From Actinomadura sp. DC4 (GTDB lineage: Bacteria > Actinomycetota > Actinomycetes > Streptosporangiales > Streptosporangiaceae): a DNA stretch of 64,000 nt. Position 1 is the first letter of the stretch, and each line of letters begins with the position of its first letter. A program made the position numbers and the translations under genes. Below, piece after piece: positions 32,727 to 40,738 of the stretch. The notes under the pieces are model-generated. The model did not search any database, had not been told where the DNA came from, and saw nothing but the letters and a program-made list of their open reading frames with translations. The stretch lies in contig NZ_JAUEQY010000008.1 in assembly GCF_030406325.1 (NCBI RefSeq), forward strand, positions 186,001-250,000, in the 5' to 3' direction.

Positions 32727-32752
32727 CCCGTGAATTTCGTGAACTTCACGGG
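32727..32752 (-). promoter_or_regulatory. Inverted repeat overlapping the CHAP gene ribosome binding site
   Basis: CCCGTGAA (32727-32734), 10 bases, TTCACGGG (32745-32752): a perfect 8-base dyad. On the mRNA it overlaps the GGGAGG ribosome binding site, so it could be an RNA hairpin hiding the start, or a DNA operator. Not tested. Confidence 0.45.
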
Positions 32753-32834
32753 GGACGTTAGTCCGGACCTCCGTTAAGGGCGTCCGGCGATCGATCGACT
32801 TTTTCACCGCCGCGGCGTACGACAAAGTCGTAGC

Positions 32835-33476
32835 TCAGGCACCCGCCCAGACGATCGGCTTCTCGAAGTACGGGGTCACCTTGTTGGCCTTGTTCGGGCC
32901 GTTCTTCCACACCACCTGCCGGATGGAGCCGCCGCCCGGCATCAGGTAGGCCAGGCAGCTGCTGTAGGACTTTCCATTCTTGAACGGCTTCGGCGGCGTG
33001 ATGTCGTCGCACCGGGTGAAGGTGCCCATGAAAATGATGTTGTTCTGCTGCTGGCCGCGGTCGTCGATCGCGTCGAGCGTGACGTCCGGGTCGTTGTTCG
33101 TGCCCGTGGGCGCCGTGCTGCTGAGCGTCTTGATCCGCACCTTCACGTAGTACGGCGTCGACTTGCGCTCCTCCGGCTTGAGCTGCACGTTCTTGAAGTC
33201 GCCGATCGTGCCCTTCGTGATCGACAGGACGTTGACCTGCAGCTTGAAGCCCTTCTGTGCGGTCTCCAGGCTGCCGCCCGCCGGGACCCAGCCGACGGTC
33301 GCGGCCTGGCCGAGCCGCAGATGCGTGCCCGGAGGCGTCAGGCCGGCCGAGCCGGCGGGGGCCGCGTCGGCGGTCGTCTCCGACGGCGCCGGCCCGGCCT
33401 TGTCCGAGGACCCCTTGCACGCGACGAGGCCGAATGCCAGCACCGCGACCCCGGTACCTGCGACGACTCGCCTCAT
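32835..33476 (-). CDS. Secreted lipoprotein of unknown function
   Basis: 213-residue lipoprotein: MRRVVAGTGVAVLAFGLVAC with the lipobox LVAC at residues 17-20 and a short acidic/Pro linker. One beta-sandwich-like domain follows (FKLQVNVLSITKGTIGDF, YYVKVRIKTLSSTAPTGTN, FTRCDDITPPKPF, SCLAYLMPGGGSIRQVVW). The fold resembles DUF4352-type immunoglobulin-like lipoproteins. Two cysteines in the mature domain may pair. ATG at 33476 follows AAAGGGA. Upstream in-frame codons have no coding character. Confidence 0.8.
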   Translation of the reverse strand: MRRVVAGTGVAVLAFGLVACKGSSDKAGPAPSETTADAAPAGSAGLTPPGTHLRLGQAATVGWVPAGGSLETAQKGFKLQVNVLSITKGTIGDFKNVQLKPEERKSTPYYVKVRIKTLSSTAPTGTNNDPDVTLDAIDDRGQQQNNIIFMGTFTRCDDITPPKPFKNGKSYSSCLAYLMPGGGSIRQVVWKNGPNKANKVTPYFEKPIVWAGA

Positions 33477-33846
33477 CACGATCCCTTTCCGCATGCCCGA
33501 CGCGAGCGGCATTCCCCGGCCACTCGATTCGCGGTCGTAAAGCCCCGCCGGACGATCCCCAGTAATCGATTTCACCGTTACCCCTGCGTACGCGTTCCGT
33601 TGGTCGTGAAGACCGGTCGGAGGTAGCACGATCAATTCCGGAAAGCGGTTCACCGCCCGGAGAGGAAAATTCGGACATTCGCCTACGGGCCATCCGGCGT
33701 ACGGCGTCCGGCCTGGTGATCGATTGCGCGGCGTGGCCGGATCAGGCCAACACGCGGCTCGCCGATGAGTCTTCTCGAAGCGGCCGCGCGCCTTCGCGGA
33801 CTGTTACACAATCGCGGTCACCTGGAGGACAGCGGAGGGAACCGCG
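33477..33846. other. Divergent intergenic region (about 370 bases)
   Basis: Lies between the divergent lipoprotein and DHFR-like genes. No reading frame with a proper start and no RNA gene recognised. It should contain both promoters; nothing close to consensus stood out. Confidence 0.4.
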
Positions 33847-34404
33847 ATGAGAAAGATCGTCTTCTTCATGTCGGTGTCACTCGACGGCTTCATCGAGGGA
33901 CCGGACGGCGACCTGGACTGGCACATGGTCGACGACGAGGTGCACACCCACTTCAACGAGGAGCTCGCCGCGATGGGCGCCTTCGTGAACGGACGGATCA
34001 CCTACGACCTGATGCTCGAGTCCTGGCCCACCGCCGACACCGACCCGTGGAGCACCGAGCCCATGCGGGAGTTCGCCCGCATCTGGCGCGACACACCGAA
34101 GATCGTCTACTCCCGCTCCCGCGACTACACCGACTGGAACCCCACCGTGATCCGCGAGGTCGTCCCCGCGCAGGTCGCCGAGCTCAAGGAGAAGGCGGGC
34201 GGCGACCTGGCGCTCGTCGGCGCCGACATCGCCGCGTCCTTCCGGCGGCACGACCTGATCGACGAATACCGCCTGTTCGTCCACCCGGTCGTCATCGGAG
34301 AGGGCAAGCGCCTGTTCCGTACGCGCGAGCCCAAGTTCGACCTCCGCCTCGCGGAGACGCGGGCGTTCGGCAACGGAGTCGTCGGGCTCCGCTACACCCG
34401 GTGA
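33847..34404 (+). CDS. Dihydrofolate reductase family protein (RibD C-terminal type)
   Basis: 185-residue protein with the DHFR/RibD reductase fold: KIVFFMSVSLDGFIEGPDGD at the N-terminus, NGRITYDLMLESWP in the middle, and DEYRLFVHPVVIGEGKRLF near the end, the motif of the YwjB/YyaP-like subgroup. It is not the folate DHFR of the organism; a pyrimidine reductase-like role is possible but unproven. ATG at 33847 follows GGAGGGAACC. Convergent with the next gene, with a 3-base gap. Confidence 0.92.
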   Translation: MRKIVFFMSVSLDGFIEGPDGDLDWHMVDDEVHTHFNEELAAMGAFVNGRITYDLMLESWPTADTDPWSTEPMREFARIWRDTPKIVYSRSRDYTDWNPTVIREVVPAQVAELKEKAGGDLALVGADIAASFRRHDLIDEYRLFVHPVVIGEGKRLFRTREPKFDLRLAETRAFGNGVVGLRYTR

Positions 34405-34407
34405 GAC

Positions 34408-35262
34408 TCAGGAGGGCACCCGCAGCGTACGGAGGAAGACCGGCAGCAGCCACGGCCGCCGGCCTCCCACGGAGACCTTGCGGGCGAGGACGGCCCGCGG
34501 CTTGCTGACCCGGCCGAACATCATCAGCGTGAAGACCGCCGGGTCGAACCTCACCCGTACGTCGGTGTCCTCGCCCGGCGGCTCGGCGGTCACCCGGCCG
34601 TTGCGCAGCACGAGGGTGACCGGCTCGACGTAGTCGGACCGGAACTCCACGGCGATGCGGCGGTCGCGCGGCGGCCCGCCGCCGTCCAGGAGCCGCCCCA
34701 CACCGTTGCGGGCCAGCCCGACCATGAACATCTCGAAGAAGTAGGCCGCGTCCTTCGAGGGGACGGCCCACGGATGCCCGGTCGTACGGGCGATGTCGTG
34801 GCCGTGGAGCAGCAGCTCGTTCAGCAGGTGCGCGAAGAGCCCCGCGACCGGGACCTGCGCGCCGCCCAGCCACGTCAGCGGCTCTGACGGGTCGCGCCCC
34901 TCACTGCTGTCCAGCATCGTCCCGATGTGGTCGCGCAGCATGGCCGCCAGGACCTGCGGGTCGCGCTCGATGAAGTGCGCCAGCGTCAGGTCGTTGATCG
35001 CGTTGACGTCGTCGACCGTGGTCTCGGGCAACCGCTCGGTCAGGCCCGGGACCGGGAGCGGCTCGGCGCCCGGCCCCAGAAGCGTCGTGTTGAGCCAGGC
35101 GAGCGAGGTCACGTGCGCGGCGGTCACGGCCACCGACCAGTTCGGTGTCACCTCCGCGCCGGGGTCCTTCGCCGTGGCGACCATCTCGGCGAAGCGGTCC
35201 CCGGTCTCCCGTACGGAGGTACGGACTCCCTGCCACTGGTCCTTTTCGATGGTCGCGGCCAT
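34408..35262 (-). CDS. Maleylpyruvate isomerase family mycothiol-dependent enzyme
   Basis: 284 residues. The N-terminal DinB-like bundle (RFAEMVATAKDPGAEVTPNW, VAVTAAHVTSLAWLNTTLLG, LFAHLLNELLLHGHDIARTT) carries the metal-binding histidines in AAHV and LHGHD. The C-terminal SCP2-like domain (VEPVTLVLRNGRVTAEPPGE, then VRVRFDPAVFTLMMFGRV) is usual for this actinobacterial class. Mycothiol use is inferred from the family. ATG at 35262 follows AAGGAAAG. The true substrate is unknown; aromatic ring-fission isomerisation would be one option. Confidence 0.88.
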   Translation of the reverse strand: MAATIEKDQWQGVRTSVRETGDRFAEMVATAKDPGAEVTPNWSVAVTAAHVTSLAWLNTTLLGPGAEPLPVPGLTERLPETTVDDVNAINDLTLAHFIERDPQVLAAMLRDHIGTMLDSSEGRDPSEPLTWLGGAQVPVAGLFAHLLNELLLHGHDIARTTGHPWAVPSKDAAYFFEMFMVGLARNGVGRLLDGGGPPRDRRIAVEFRSDYVEPVTLVLRNGRVTAEPPGEDTDVRVRFDPAVFTLMMFGRVSKPRAVLARKVSVGGRRPWLLPVFLRTLRVPS

Positions 35263-35615
35263 GGCGGCTTTCCTTTCTCGTCGCTTCGTGGTGCCGGGCG
35301 GATGGCCGGTCCATCGCGCCCCATCACGTCTATGTTTCCTTCTCGCATCTCCTTGAGTGCGATTATGTGAAAGCGAGGAGAGCACACTGGAAGAAGCGTT
35401 TTCGAGACCCGGATGCGATGATGCGCGCCGGTGAAAAGTGCGCTATTCGCCTTCGTGCAGGGATGACTGGCTGGCCCGATCCGGCCATGGATCTGGCTAT
35501 ACGGCGCCTTAAGGCATATCCACAATGTTGATGTTCCTGCGCCGACTCGAATTCTCCTGTCCGCGCGAGACGGGTCTTTTTCTCACGCAGTTGTCTTGAG
35601 CGACCGGGAGGGCAC
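35263..35615. other. Divergent intergenic region (about 350 bases)
   Basis: Lower GC than flanking genes, especially 35330-35580. No gene with a ribosome binding site seen. It must hold promoters for the mycothiol enzyme and the multicopper oxidase. No copper-type operator recognised. Confidence 0.4.
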
Positions 35616-37082
35616 GTGCTTAGCAGGCGAAAGGTTTTGGCGCTCGGGGGCGTCGTGAGCGGGGCGACGCTCGCCGGTGTGTTCAGGAGCGCCCAGGGCG
35701 CGGACGTCTCCTACGACGAGCACCACGGCATGGTCATGCCCAAGTCGCAGCCCTGGCGCGAGGTGACCGACGCGCCGGTGACGCCGTTCACGGTGCCCAT
35801 GCCGCTGCCCTCGGTCCTGACGCCCACGGCGTCGCACGACGGCTGCGACTTCTACCGGGTCGCCATCCGCACGGCCAACGCGGAGATCATTCCCGGCTTG
35901 CAGACCCCGGTGATCGCTTTCGACGGCAGGTTCGTGGGCCCGACGATTCGCGCCAAGGTCGGCCGGCGCGTCTCCGTCACCTTTGACAACAGGCTCGGTG
36001 AGGCCGCCAACGTCCACCTGCACGGCGGCCACACCCCGTCGGCCAGCGACGGCTTCTCGATGGACTACATCAACGCGGGCACGCAGCGCGTGTACGACTA
36101 TCCGAACCTCCAGCGGGGCGCGACCCTCTGGTACCACGACCACGCCATGGGCTTCGAGGACGTCCACGTCTACGCCGGCATGCACGGGTTCTACCTGCTC
36201 GACGACCCGGCGGAGAGCCGCTTCGGCCTTCCCGGCGGTCAGTACGACGTCCCGATCATGATCCGCGACGCGCAGATCGACGACACCGGCGCGATGATCA
36301 AGCAGGACCCGGACGCGCGGAAGGTGCTGATCGCCAACGGGAAGGCCCAGCCGTACTTCCAGGTCGCCGCCCGTAAGTACCGGCTACGGCTGCTCAACGC
36401 CTCGATCTACCGCTTCCTCACGCTGAGCCTCGGCGGCGCGGAGATGATCCAGATCGGCTCGGACGGCGGCCTGCTCCCGGCGCCGGTGTCGCGCACCGAG
36501 CTCCCGATGAGCCCGGCGGAGCGCGCGGAGATCGTGGTCGACTTCTCGCGCCATCCGATCGGCACCAAGCTCGTCCTGTCCGACACGATCGGCCCGGTCA
36601 TGCGCTTCGACGTCACCCGGCACGCCGCCGACCAGAGCCGCGTCCCGGACGCGCTCGTGCCGCCGCCGTCCCTGCCCGCGGCGACCGTGACCCGCGACTT
36701 CGCGCTGAGCATGGACCCGGACAACCCGTCGCACTACATCAACGGCAGGACCTTCGACCCGAACCGCGTCGACGTCTCGGTCCGGCGGGGCGCCACGGAG
36801 ATCTGGCGCGTGACCAACAAGGACACCGACTTCGGCGGCGAACCGGGCGTGACGCTGGACCACAACTTCCACCTGCACCTGGTGCAGTTCCGCGTCCTGG
36901 ACCGCGACGGCGGACCGCCGCTGCCGGGGGAGTCGGGGCTGAAGGACACGGTCCCGGTGCGGCCGGGGGAGACGGTCCGGCTGCAGGCGACGTTCACCGA
37001 CTATCCGGGCCGTTACCTGTACCACTGCCACATGATCGAGCACTCCGCGTACGGGATGATGGGCCGCTTCGACGTCGTGTAG
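35616..37082 (+). CDS. Multicopper oxidase, Tat-exported
   Basis: 488-residue copper oxidase of the CotA/CueO/bilirubin-oxidase type. A Tat signal (LSRRKVLALGGVVSGATLA) is followed by all four copper-binding histidine motifs in order: HLHGGHT, WYHDHAMG, HNFHLHLVQF and YHCHMIEHSAYGMM, so the T1, T2 and T3 sites are complete. The axial T1 ligand is Met in the last motif. It oxidises phenols, metals or bilirubin-like substrates with O2 in the cell wall. GTG at 35616 follows GGGAGG. Single gene with its own hairpin after the stop. Confidence 0.95.
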   Translation: MLSRRKVLALGGVVSGATLAGVFRSAQGADVSYDEHHGMVMPKSQPWREVTDAPVTPFTVPMPLPSVLTPTASHDGCDFYRVAIRTANAEIIPGLQTPVIAFDGRFVGPTIRAKVGRRVSVTFDNRLGEAANVHLHGGHTPSASDGFSMDYINAGTQRVYDYPNLQRGATLWYHDHAMGFEDVHVYAGMHGFYLLDDPAESRFGLPGGQYDVPIMIRDAQIDDTGAMIKQDPDARKVLIANGKAQPYFQVAARKYRLRLLNASIYRFLTLSLGGAEMIQIGSDGGLLPAPVSRTELPMSPAERAEIVVDFSRHPIGTKLVLSDTIGPVMRFDVTRHAADQSRVPDALVPPPSLPAATVTRDFALSMDPDNPSHYINGRTFDPNRVDVSVRRGATEIWRVTNKDTDFGGEPGVTLDHNFHLHLVQFRVLDRDGGPPLPGESGLKDTVPVRPGETVRLQATFTDYPGRYLYHCHMIEHSAYGMMGRFDVV

Positions 37083-37090
37083 GGCGCGGG

Positions 37091-37118
37091 TGACGGGGGA
37101 GCGCGGGCTCCCCCGTCA
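37091..37118 (+). terminator. Perfect 12-base hairpin terminator
   Basis: TGACGGGGGAGC (37091-37102), GCGG loop, GCTCCCCCGTCA (37107-37118), 9 bases after the multicopper oxidase stop. Its right arm includes the stop codon of the convergent small gene, so it may serve both. Confidence 0.8.
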
Positions 37119-37427
37119 TCGCGTCGTGTCGTGCCCGATCAGCCGGCCCCGGTCGCCGACCGCGTCGGCGGCCGCCTTCGCGACCTCGACCAGCGCGGTG
37201 GCACCCGTCGAGGTGACGGCGGTGAGGACGTCGCTCACGACCTCCTGGAACTGCTCCTCCGGCTCCCGGACGCGGATCTCCGCCTCGCCGTCCTCGGCGA
37301 TGACGACCATGAGGCCGAAGGGCAGGTTCGCGTCGGGGAGGGCGAGCGGCCGGCCGGGCCGCAGGTCGATGACCTGGCCGCCACGGCGGTGGTCCACGAC
37401 GGACTCGCGGACGATGTCTTCTGACAC
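37116..37427 (-). CDS. Small hypothetical acidic protein
   Basis: 103 residues, acidic, no signal or membrane segment. GQVIDLRPGRPLALPDANLP and FGLMVVIAEDGEAEIRVREP suggest a short beta domain, followed by a helix (QEVVSDVLTAVTSTGATALV). GTG at 37427 follows AGGGGGAG. I do not recognise it. Confidence 0.65.
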   Translation of the reverse strand: MSEDIVRESVVDHRRGGQVIDLRPGRPLALPDANLPFGLMVVIAEDGEAEIRVREPEEQFQEVVSDVLTAVTSTGATALVEVAKAAADAVGDRGRLIGHDTTR

Positions 37428-37653
37428 GGCTGTTCTCCCCCTGAAAACGCTGTCTGCCCTGTTAACCCATTGAACGCACGTCCTCAGGGTACGGGCGGCG
37501 GGTGATGGTCACGAAATCGCATCTAAATCGGCGTGTACGCACTTTTTCCATTCGGCCGGGTCGCGTAATGCAATCGCGGAACGCCCGGAACGCGGCAACG
37601 GCGTTCCATCATTTGTACTATTGCCCGTGTCGAGCCCCCTGCGGGAGGCAGTG

Positions 37654-38667
37654 ATGCCGGGACGGTCGCATTTGCTGGCGATGTCGCTGGCCGGTGTGGT
37701 GTGCTGCCTGGTCGCGCTGGTCATCGCGCACCGGTGGGCGCGGACCGGCGAGCCGATCGCCGCCGATGTCACCGGGTGCGCGGTGTGGTTTCCCGACACG
37801 GACGTCTATCGGTGCGACTACCGCTGGAACAAAGACGGACGGCGTTTCTCCGGCCGGTTTCGCGGAGAGAACCGGCCGGACGGAGACGTCGTCCAGGTGT
37901 GGATCGACGCAGGCGACCCGTCGCACGTCGAGACCGGAAAGAGTCTGGTGCCGCCGGTCGTGCTGTTCGCCGCGCTGGGCCTGGGGCTGGCGGCGGCGAC
38001 CACCCGCCTGGCCGGCGCGACTCTCTCGCGCGGCGGCCGCACGGCCGTGTTCGGCGTGGCGCTCCTCACCGCGGCGGCGCCGGCGGCGGTGATCGTCTCA
38101 CGGGCCGTACGCGAGCCCGGCCCCCGGCCTCCCGCTTCGCGGGGGCCGGCTCCGCGCGCTCCGGTCCTGCGCGCGGTCGAGCCGGCTCCGGCACCCGGCG
38201 CCGTCTCCTCCTGTTTCGACGGCGCGCGCCGCGACGAACGGGTCAGCGTCGAGGACATCCGCCACGACACCCGGACCAGCGTCCTGCGGCTGCGCGGCAC
38301 GGGCGCCGGCGGCACGATGACCGTGCCCGGGATCGTCTGGTCCCTGGATCTCAGCCCCGACGGCACGACCCTCGCCGCCGGAGACACCGACGGCGCCGTA
38401 CGCCTGTGGAACATCACGACGAGGCAGGTCACGGCCACGTTCGTCGGCGAGGGCTGGATCGACGCGGTGGCCTTCGACCCCGGCGGCACGACGCTCGCGA
38501 TCGTCGACGGCAACGTCGTACGGCTGTGGGACGTCGCCTCCCTGCACGCCGTCGCCACGTTGTTCGGCCACGGCGTCGGCCTGTACTCCGCGCGTTTCGC
38601 CCGAGGCGGCGGGACCCTTCTCGTCTGCGAGGGCGACGGCCTCATACGGCGGTGGGAGATCCGATGA
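37654..38667 (+). CDS. Membrane-anchored protein with C-terminal WD40 repeats
   Basis: 337 residues. Two membrane helices (LLAMSLAGVVCCLVALVIAH and VVLFAALGLGLAAATTRLAG, with a third at AVFGVALLTAAAPAAVIVS) and a small DUF3592-like domain between them (GCAVWFPDTDVYRCDYRWNK) precede a Pro-rich linker. Three WD40-like blades end the protein (IVWSLDLSPDGTTLAAGDTD, DAVAFDPGGTTLAIVDG and YSARFARGGGTLLVCEGDG). Too few blades for a closed propeller, so it may oligomerise or be degenerate. ATG at 37654 follows GGGAGG by 5 bases. Stop overlaps the next start (ATGA). Confidence 0.75.
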   Translation: MPGRSHLLAMSLAGVVCCLVALVIAHRWARTGEPIAADVTGCAVWFPDTDVYRCDYRWNKDGRRFSGRFRGENRPDGDVVQVWIDAGDPSHVETGKSLVPPVVLFAALGLGLAAATTRLAGATLSRGGRTAVFGVALLTAAAPAAVIVSRAVREPGPRPPASRGPAPRAPVLRAVEPAPAPGAVSSCFDGARRDERVSVEDIRHDTRTSVLRLRGTGAGGTMTVPGIVWSLDLSPDGTTLAAGDTDGAVRLWNITTRQVTATFVGEGWIDAVAFDPGGTTLAIVDGNVVRLWDVASLHAVATLFGHGVGLYSARFARGGGTLLVCEGDGLIRRWEIR

Positions 38668-39371
38668 CGCTCGCCGTGCTGGCCGGCATCGCCCTGCTGT
38701 TCGTCGTCGCGCCCTCTCTTCTGGCGCTGCACCGCGGCTACCGCGCCCGGCGGTGGGTGGCGGAGGTGACACCGGTGCTGACCTGCGCGCAGTTGCGCGA
38801 GGACTCTCCTCCCCGCGTGGCGGTGGCGGCACGGACCAGCGCGCAGGAGATCATCCAGGCGCCGGTGTCGGGCGAGGACTGCGTCTGCTTCTGGACCTTC
38901 TACCGCCGCGGCACGTACGACGAGTCCGACAACAGGGACACCTGGTACGACGAGCGCCGCGACATGGTCGGCCGCATCGTGATCGAGGACGACACGGGCA
39001 GTGCCGTCATCACGCCGGAGCTCGCCGAGCGCACGCTGACCCACGGCCACGACCGAGTGGTGACCACCGCGCACGAGCGGACGTCCGCCCCGCCGGGCGG
39101 CGCGGACTCCTGGGTCGAGGAGACCCAGGTGTGGCTGGTACGGCCCGGCGTCCCGCTGTTCGTCATCGGGACGGTGGCGGCCGGCGGCACGCCGACCCTG
39201 GACCGCTCCTCGGACCCCGGCGGCGAAGGCGTGGCCGCCCGCTCCCGCGCCGAGGTGCTGGACCACCTCGCCGCGCGGATCGCCCGCTCGGCCGCGGGCG
39301 CCGGCGCGACGGCCTTCGCGGGCCTCGTCCTGTTCTCCCTCGGCACCGGCCTGATCCTGATCCACCGCTAG
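38664..39371 (+). CDS. GIDE/MUL1-like domain membrane protein
   Basis: 235 residues. One membrane helix at each end (LAVLAGIALLFVVAPSLLAL and GATAFAGLVLFSLGTGLILI) flanks a soluble domain. That domain contains APVSGEDCVCFWTFYRRGTY, then RIVIEDDTGSAVITPELAER and TQVWLVRPGVPLFVIGTVAA. This order matches the GIDE region of mitochondrial E3 ligase MUL1 and its bacterial relatives; no RING domain is present. ATG at 38664 overlaps the WD40 gene stop, so the pair is translationally coupled. Function in bacteria is unknown; a membrane-stress role is speculation. Confidence 0.75.
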   Translation: MTLAVLAGIALLFVVAPSLLALHRGYRARRWVAEVTPVLTCAQLREDSPPRVAVAARTSAQEIIQAPVSGEDCVCFWTFYRRGTYDESDNRDTWYDERRDMVGRIVIEDDTGSAVITPELAERTLTHGHDRVVTTAHERTSAPPGGADSWVEETQVWLVRPGVPLFVIGTVAAGGTPTLDRSSDPGGEGVAARSRAEVLDHLAARIARSAAGAGATAFAGLVLFSLGTGLILIHR

Positions 39372-39463
39372 GCAGGCGGGAACCTCCCGCGTGGCCTGAT
39401 GGCTTAACGGACGGCGATTGTCCAACACTGTTTCGGCACCCAAAGGTGTTGTTCCTGGACATC

Positions 39464-39515
39464 TTGCAGCTATGAGTCGGCGATGTTACGCTCGCCTCAC
39501 TTATTGTTCGACAAT
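39464..39515 (+). promoter_or_regulatory. Operon promoter with GntR-type operator
   Basis: TTGCAG (39464-39469), a 17-base spacer, TACGCT (39487-39492) forms a plausible promoter. The perfect palindrome ATTGTTCGACAAT (39503-39515) begins about 10 bases after the -10, where a repressor would block transcription; the centre is TCG. A weaker copy, ATTGTCCAACACT, is at 39417-39429. GntR/FCD operators often have TTGT...ACAA form, and a GntR gene ends this operon at 51602. Binding is inferred. Confidence 0.5.
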
Positions 39516-39557
39516 CACTGATACAGGCTGGCGGGGCGCAGCGCCAAGGAGGCGGGG

Positions 39558-39683
39558 ATGCCGATCGAGCAGCTCGACCTCAGTGGTGAGAACCTCCGCT
39601 TAACCGCCGGGAGTGCGCCGGCAGGCGAAATGAGGCGTCTCGTTCAGGGGCACGAGGCGCCGAGCATTCTCCGGTGCCGCTGA
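39558..39683 (+). CDS. Possible 41-residue leader ORF of the transport/catabolic operon
   Basis: ATG at 39558 has AAGGAGG 5 bases upstream, one of the best ribosome binding sites in the window. It begins MPIEQLDLSGENLRLTAG and ends APSILRCR. The same frame, after two stops (39681, 39693), has another protein-like run (YLEIVDAPPEARRVAVLIEG, to a stop before the next gene). It may be a leader peptide or the front of a broken small gene. No family recognised. The operon-control palindrome lies about 43 bases upstream. Confidence 0.4.
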   Translation: MPIEQLDLSGENLRLTAGSAPAGEMRRLVQGHEAPSILRCR

Positions 39684-39832
39684 GACGGCACATAGCGCTA
39701 CCTGGAAATCGTCGACGCGCCGCCGGAAGCGCGGCGGGTCGCGGTCTTGATCGAGGGCGGAGAGCGCGTTTCGCGTTCCCCGAGGTGGCCGCTGGAACGA
39801 CGGATTCTGAAGTCACTGGAAGGTTAGAAGCC

Positions 39833-40738
39833 TTGAACACGTACACCGTGGCAGTGCGCAACTACGCGCATACGACACCGTTGAAAACGGGCGAGCGCCA
39901 GGTCGAGAACTGCCGGCTGGAATTCGTGGAGATCGACCCCATCTACAAGGCGTTCGCGCCGATGGTGCGCGAGCTGAAGTACGACGTGTCGGAGATGGCG
40001 ATCGCCACGTATCTCCAGGCGCGGGACCAGGGCAAGGCGATCAGCCTCCTTCCGATCGTCATGAACGGCGACTTCCACCACCACTCCCTCTCGCAGTGGC
40101 CCGGCGGGCGGATCCAGGATCCGAAGGATCTCGCCGGCCGGCGCGTCGGCGTACGGGCGTACAGCCAGACGACGGGGCTCTGGGTGCGCGGCGTCCTCAA
40201 GGAGGAACACGGGATCGACGCCGACCAGGTCACCTGGGTCACCACGGAGGGGCCGCACGTCGCCGAGTACGTCGAGCCCCCGAACGTCGAACGGACCGAG
40301 AGCAAGCTCCTCGACCTGCTGCGCGAGGGCGACCTCGCCGCCGCGGTGCTCGGCCCCGTGGCCATCGACGACGACGGCGCCGCGCTCGTCCCCGTCATCC
40401 GGGACTGGCGGGAGGCCGAGCATGCCTGGTTCGAGCGCCACGCGACCGTGCCGGTCAACCACATGCTCACCGTCCGCACCGACGTGCTGAAGAACGATCC
40501 CGAGGCCGTCCAAGGCATCTACGACGCCGTCACGGCGAGCATCGACGCCGCGAAGGAGGCCGCGAAGAAGGAGGGCCCGGAGACGTCACGGCAGCGCGCC
40601 GTCACGTACGGCCTGAACGACGCGCTCTTGTCCGCGCTGAACGTGGCCGTCCGGTACGCCCGCGAGCAACGGCTCATCGAGTCCGATTTCACGGCCGAGG
40701 AGCTCCTCGCCGACTTCACGAAATATCTGGACGCCTAA
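39833..40738 (+). CDS. 4,5-dihydroxyphthalate decarboxylase-like protein (first copy)
   Basis: 301-residue cytosolic protein with the NMT1/periplasmic-binding-protein-like fold of Pht5-type decarboxylases; there is no signal peptide. Family stretches: KYDVSEMAIATYLQARDQGK, ISLLPIVMNGDFHHHSLSQW, GRRVGVRAYSQTTGLWVRGV, LKEEHGIDADQVTWVTTEGP. TTG at 39833 follows GGAAGG and its N-terminus aligns with the paralogue at 49716. It overlaps the ABC ATPase start by one base (TAATG), which ties it to transport. It may decarboxylate an aromatic dicarboxylate, or act as a soluble binding partner. Confidence 0.8.
   Translation: MNTYTVAVRNYAHTTPLKTGERQVENCRLEFVEIDPIYKAFAPMVRELKYDVSEMAIATYLQARDQGKAISLLPIVMNGDFHHHSLSQWPGGRIQDPKDLAGRRVGVRAYSQTTGLWVRGVLKEEHGIDADQVTWVTTEGPHVAEYVEPPNVERTESKLLDLLREGDLAAAVLGPVAIDDDGAALVPVIRDWREAEHAWFERHATVPVNHMLTVRTDVLKNDPEAVQGIYDAVTASIDAAKEAAKKEGPETSRQRAVTYGLNDALLSALNVAVRYAREQRLIESDFTAEELLADFTKYLDA

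Noticed and set aside
32719-32834. c-di-AMP (ydaO-type) riboswitch before the CHAP hydrolase
   Set aside because: Such riboswitches precede many actinobacterial wall hydrolases, but the gap is only about 115 bases and I could not find the conserved ydaO core.
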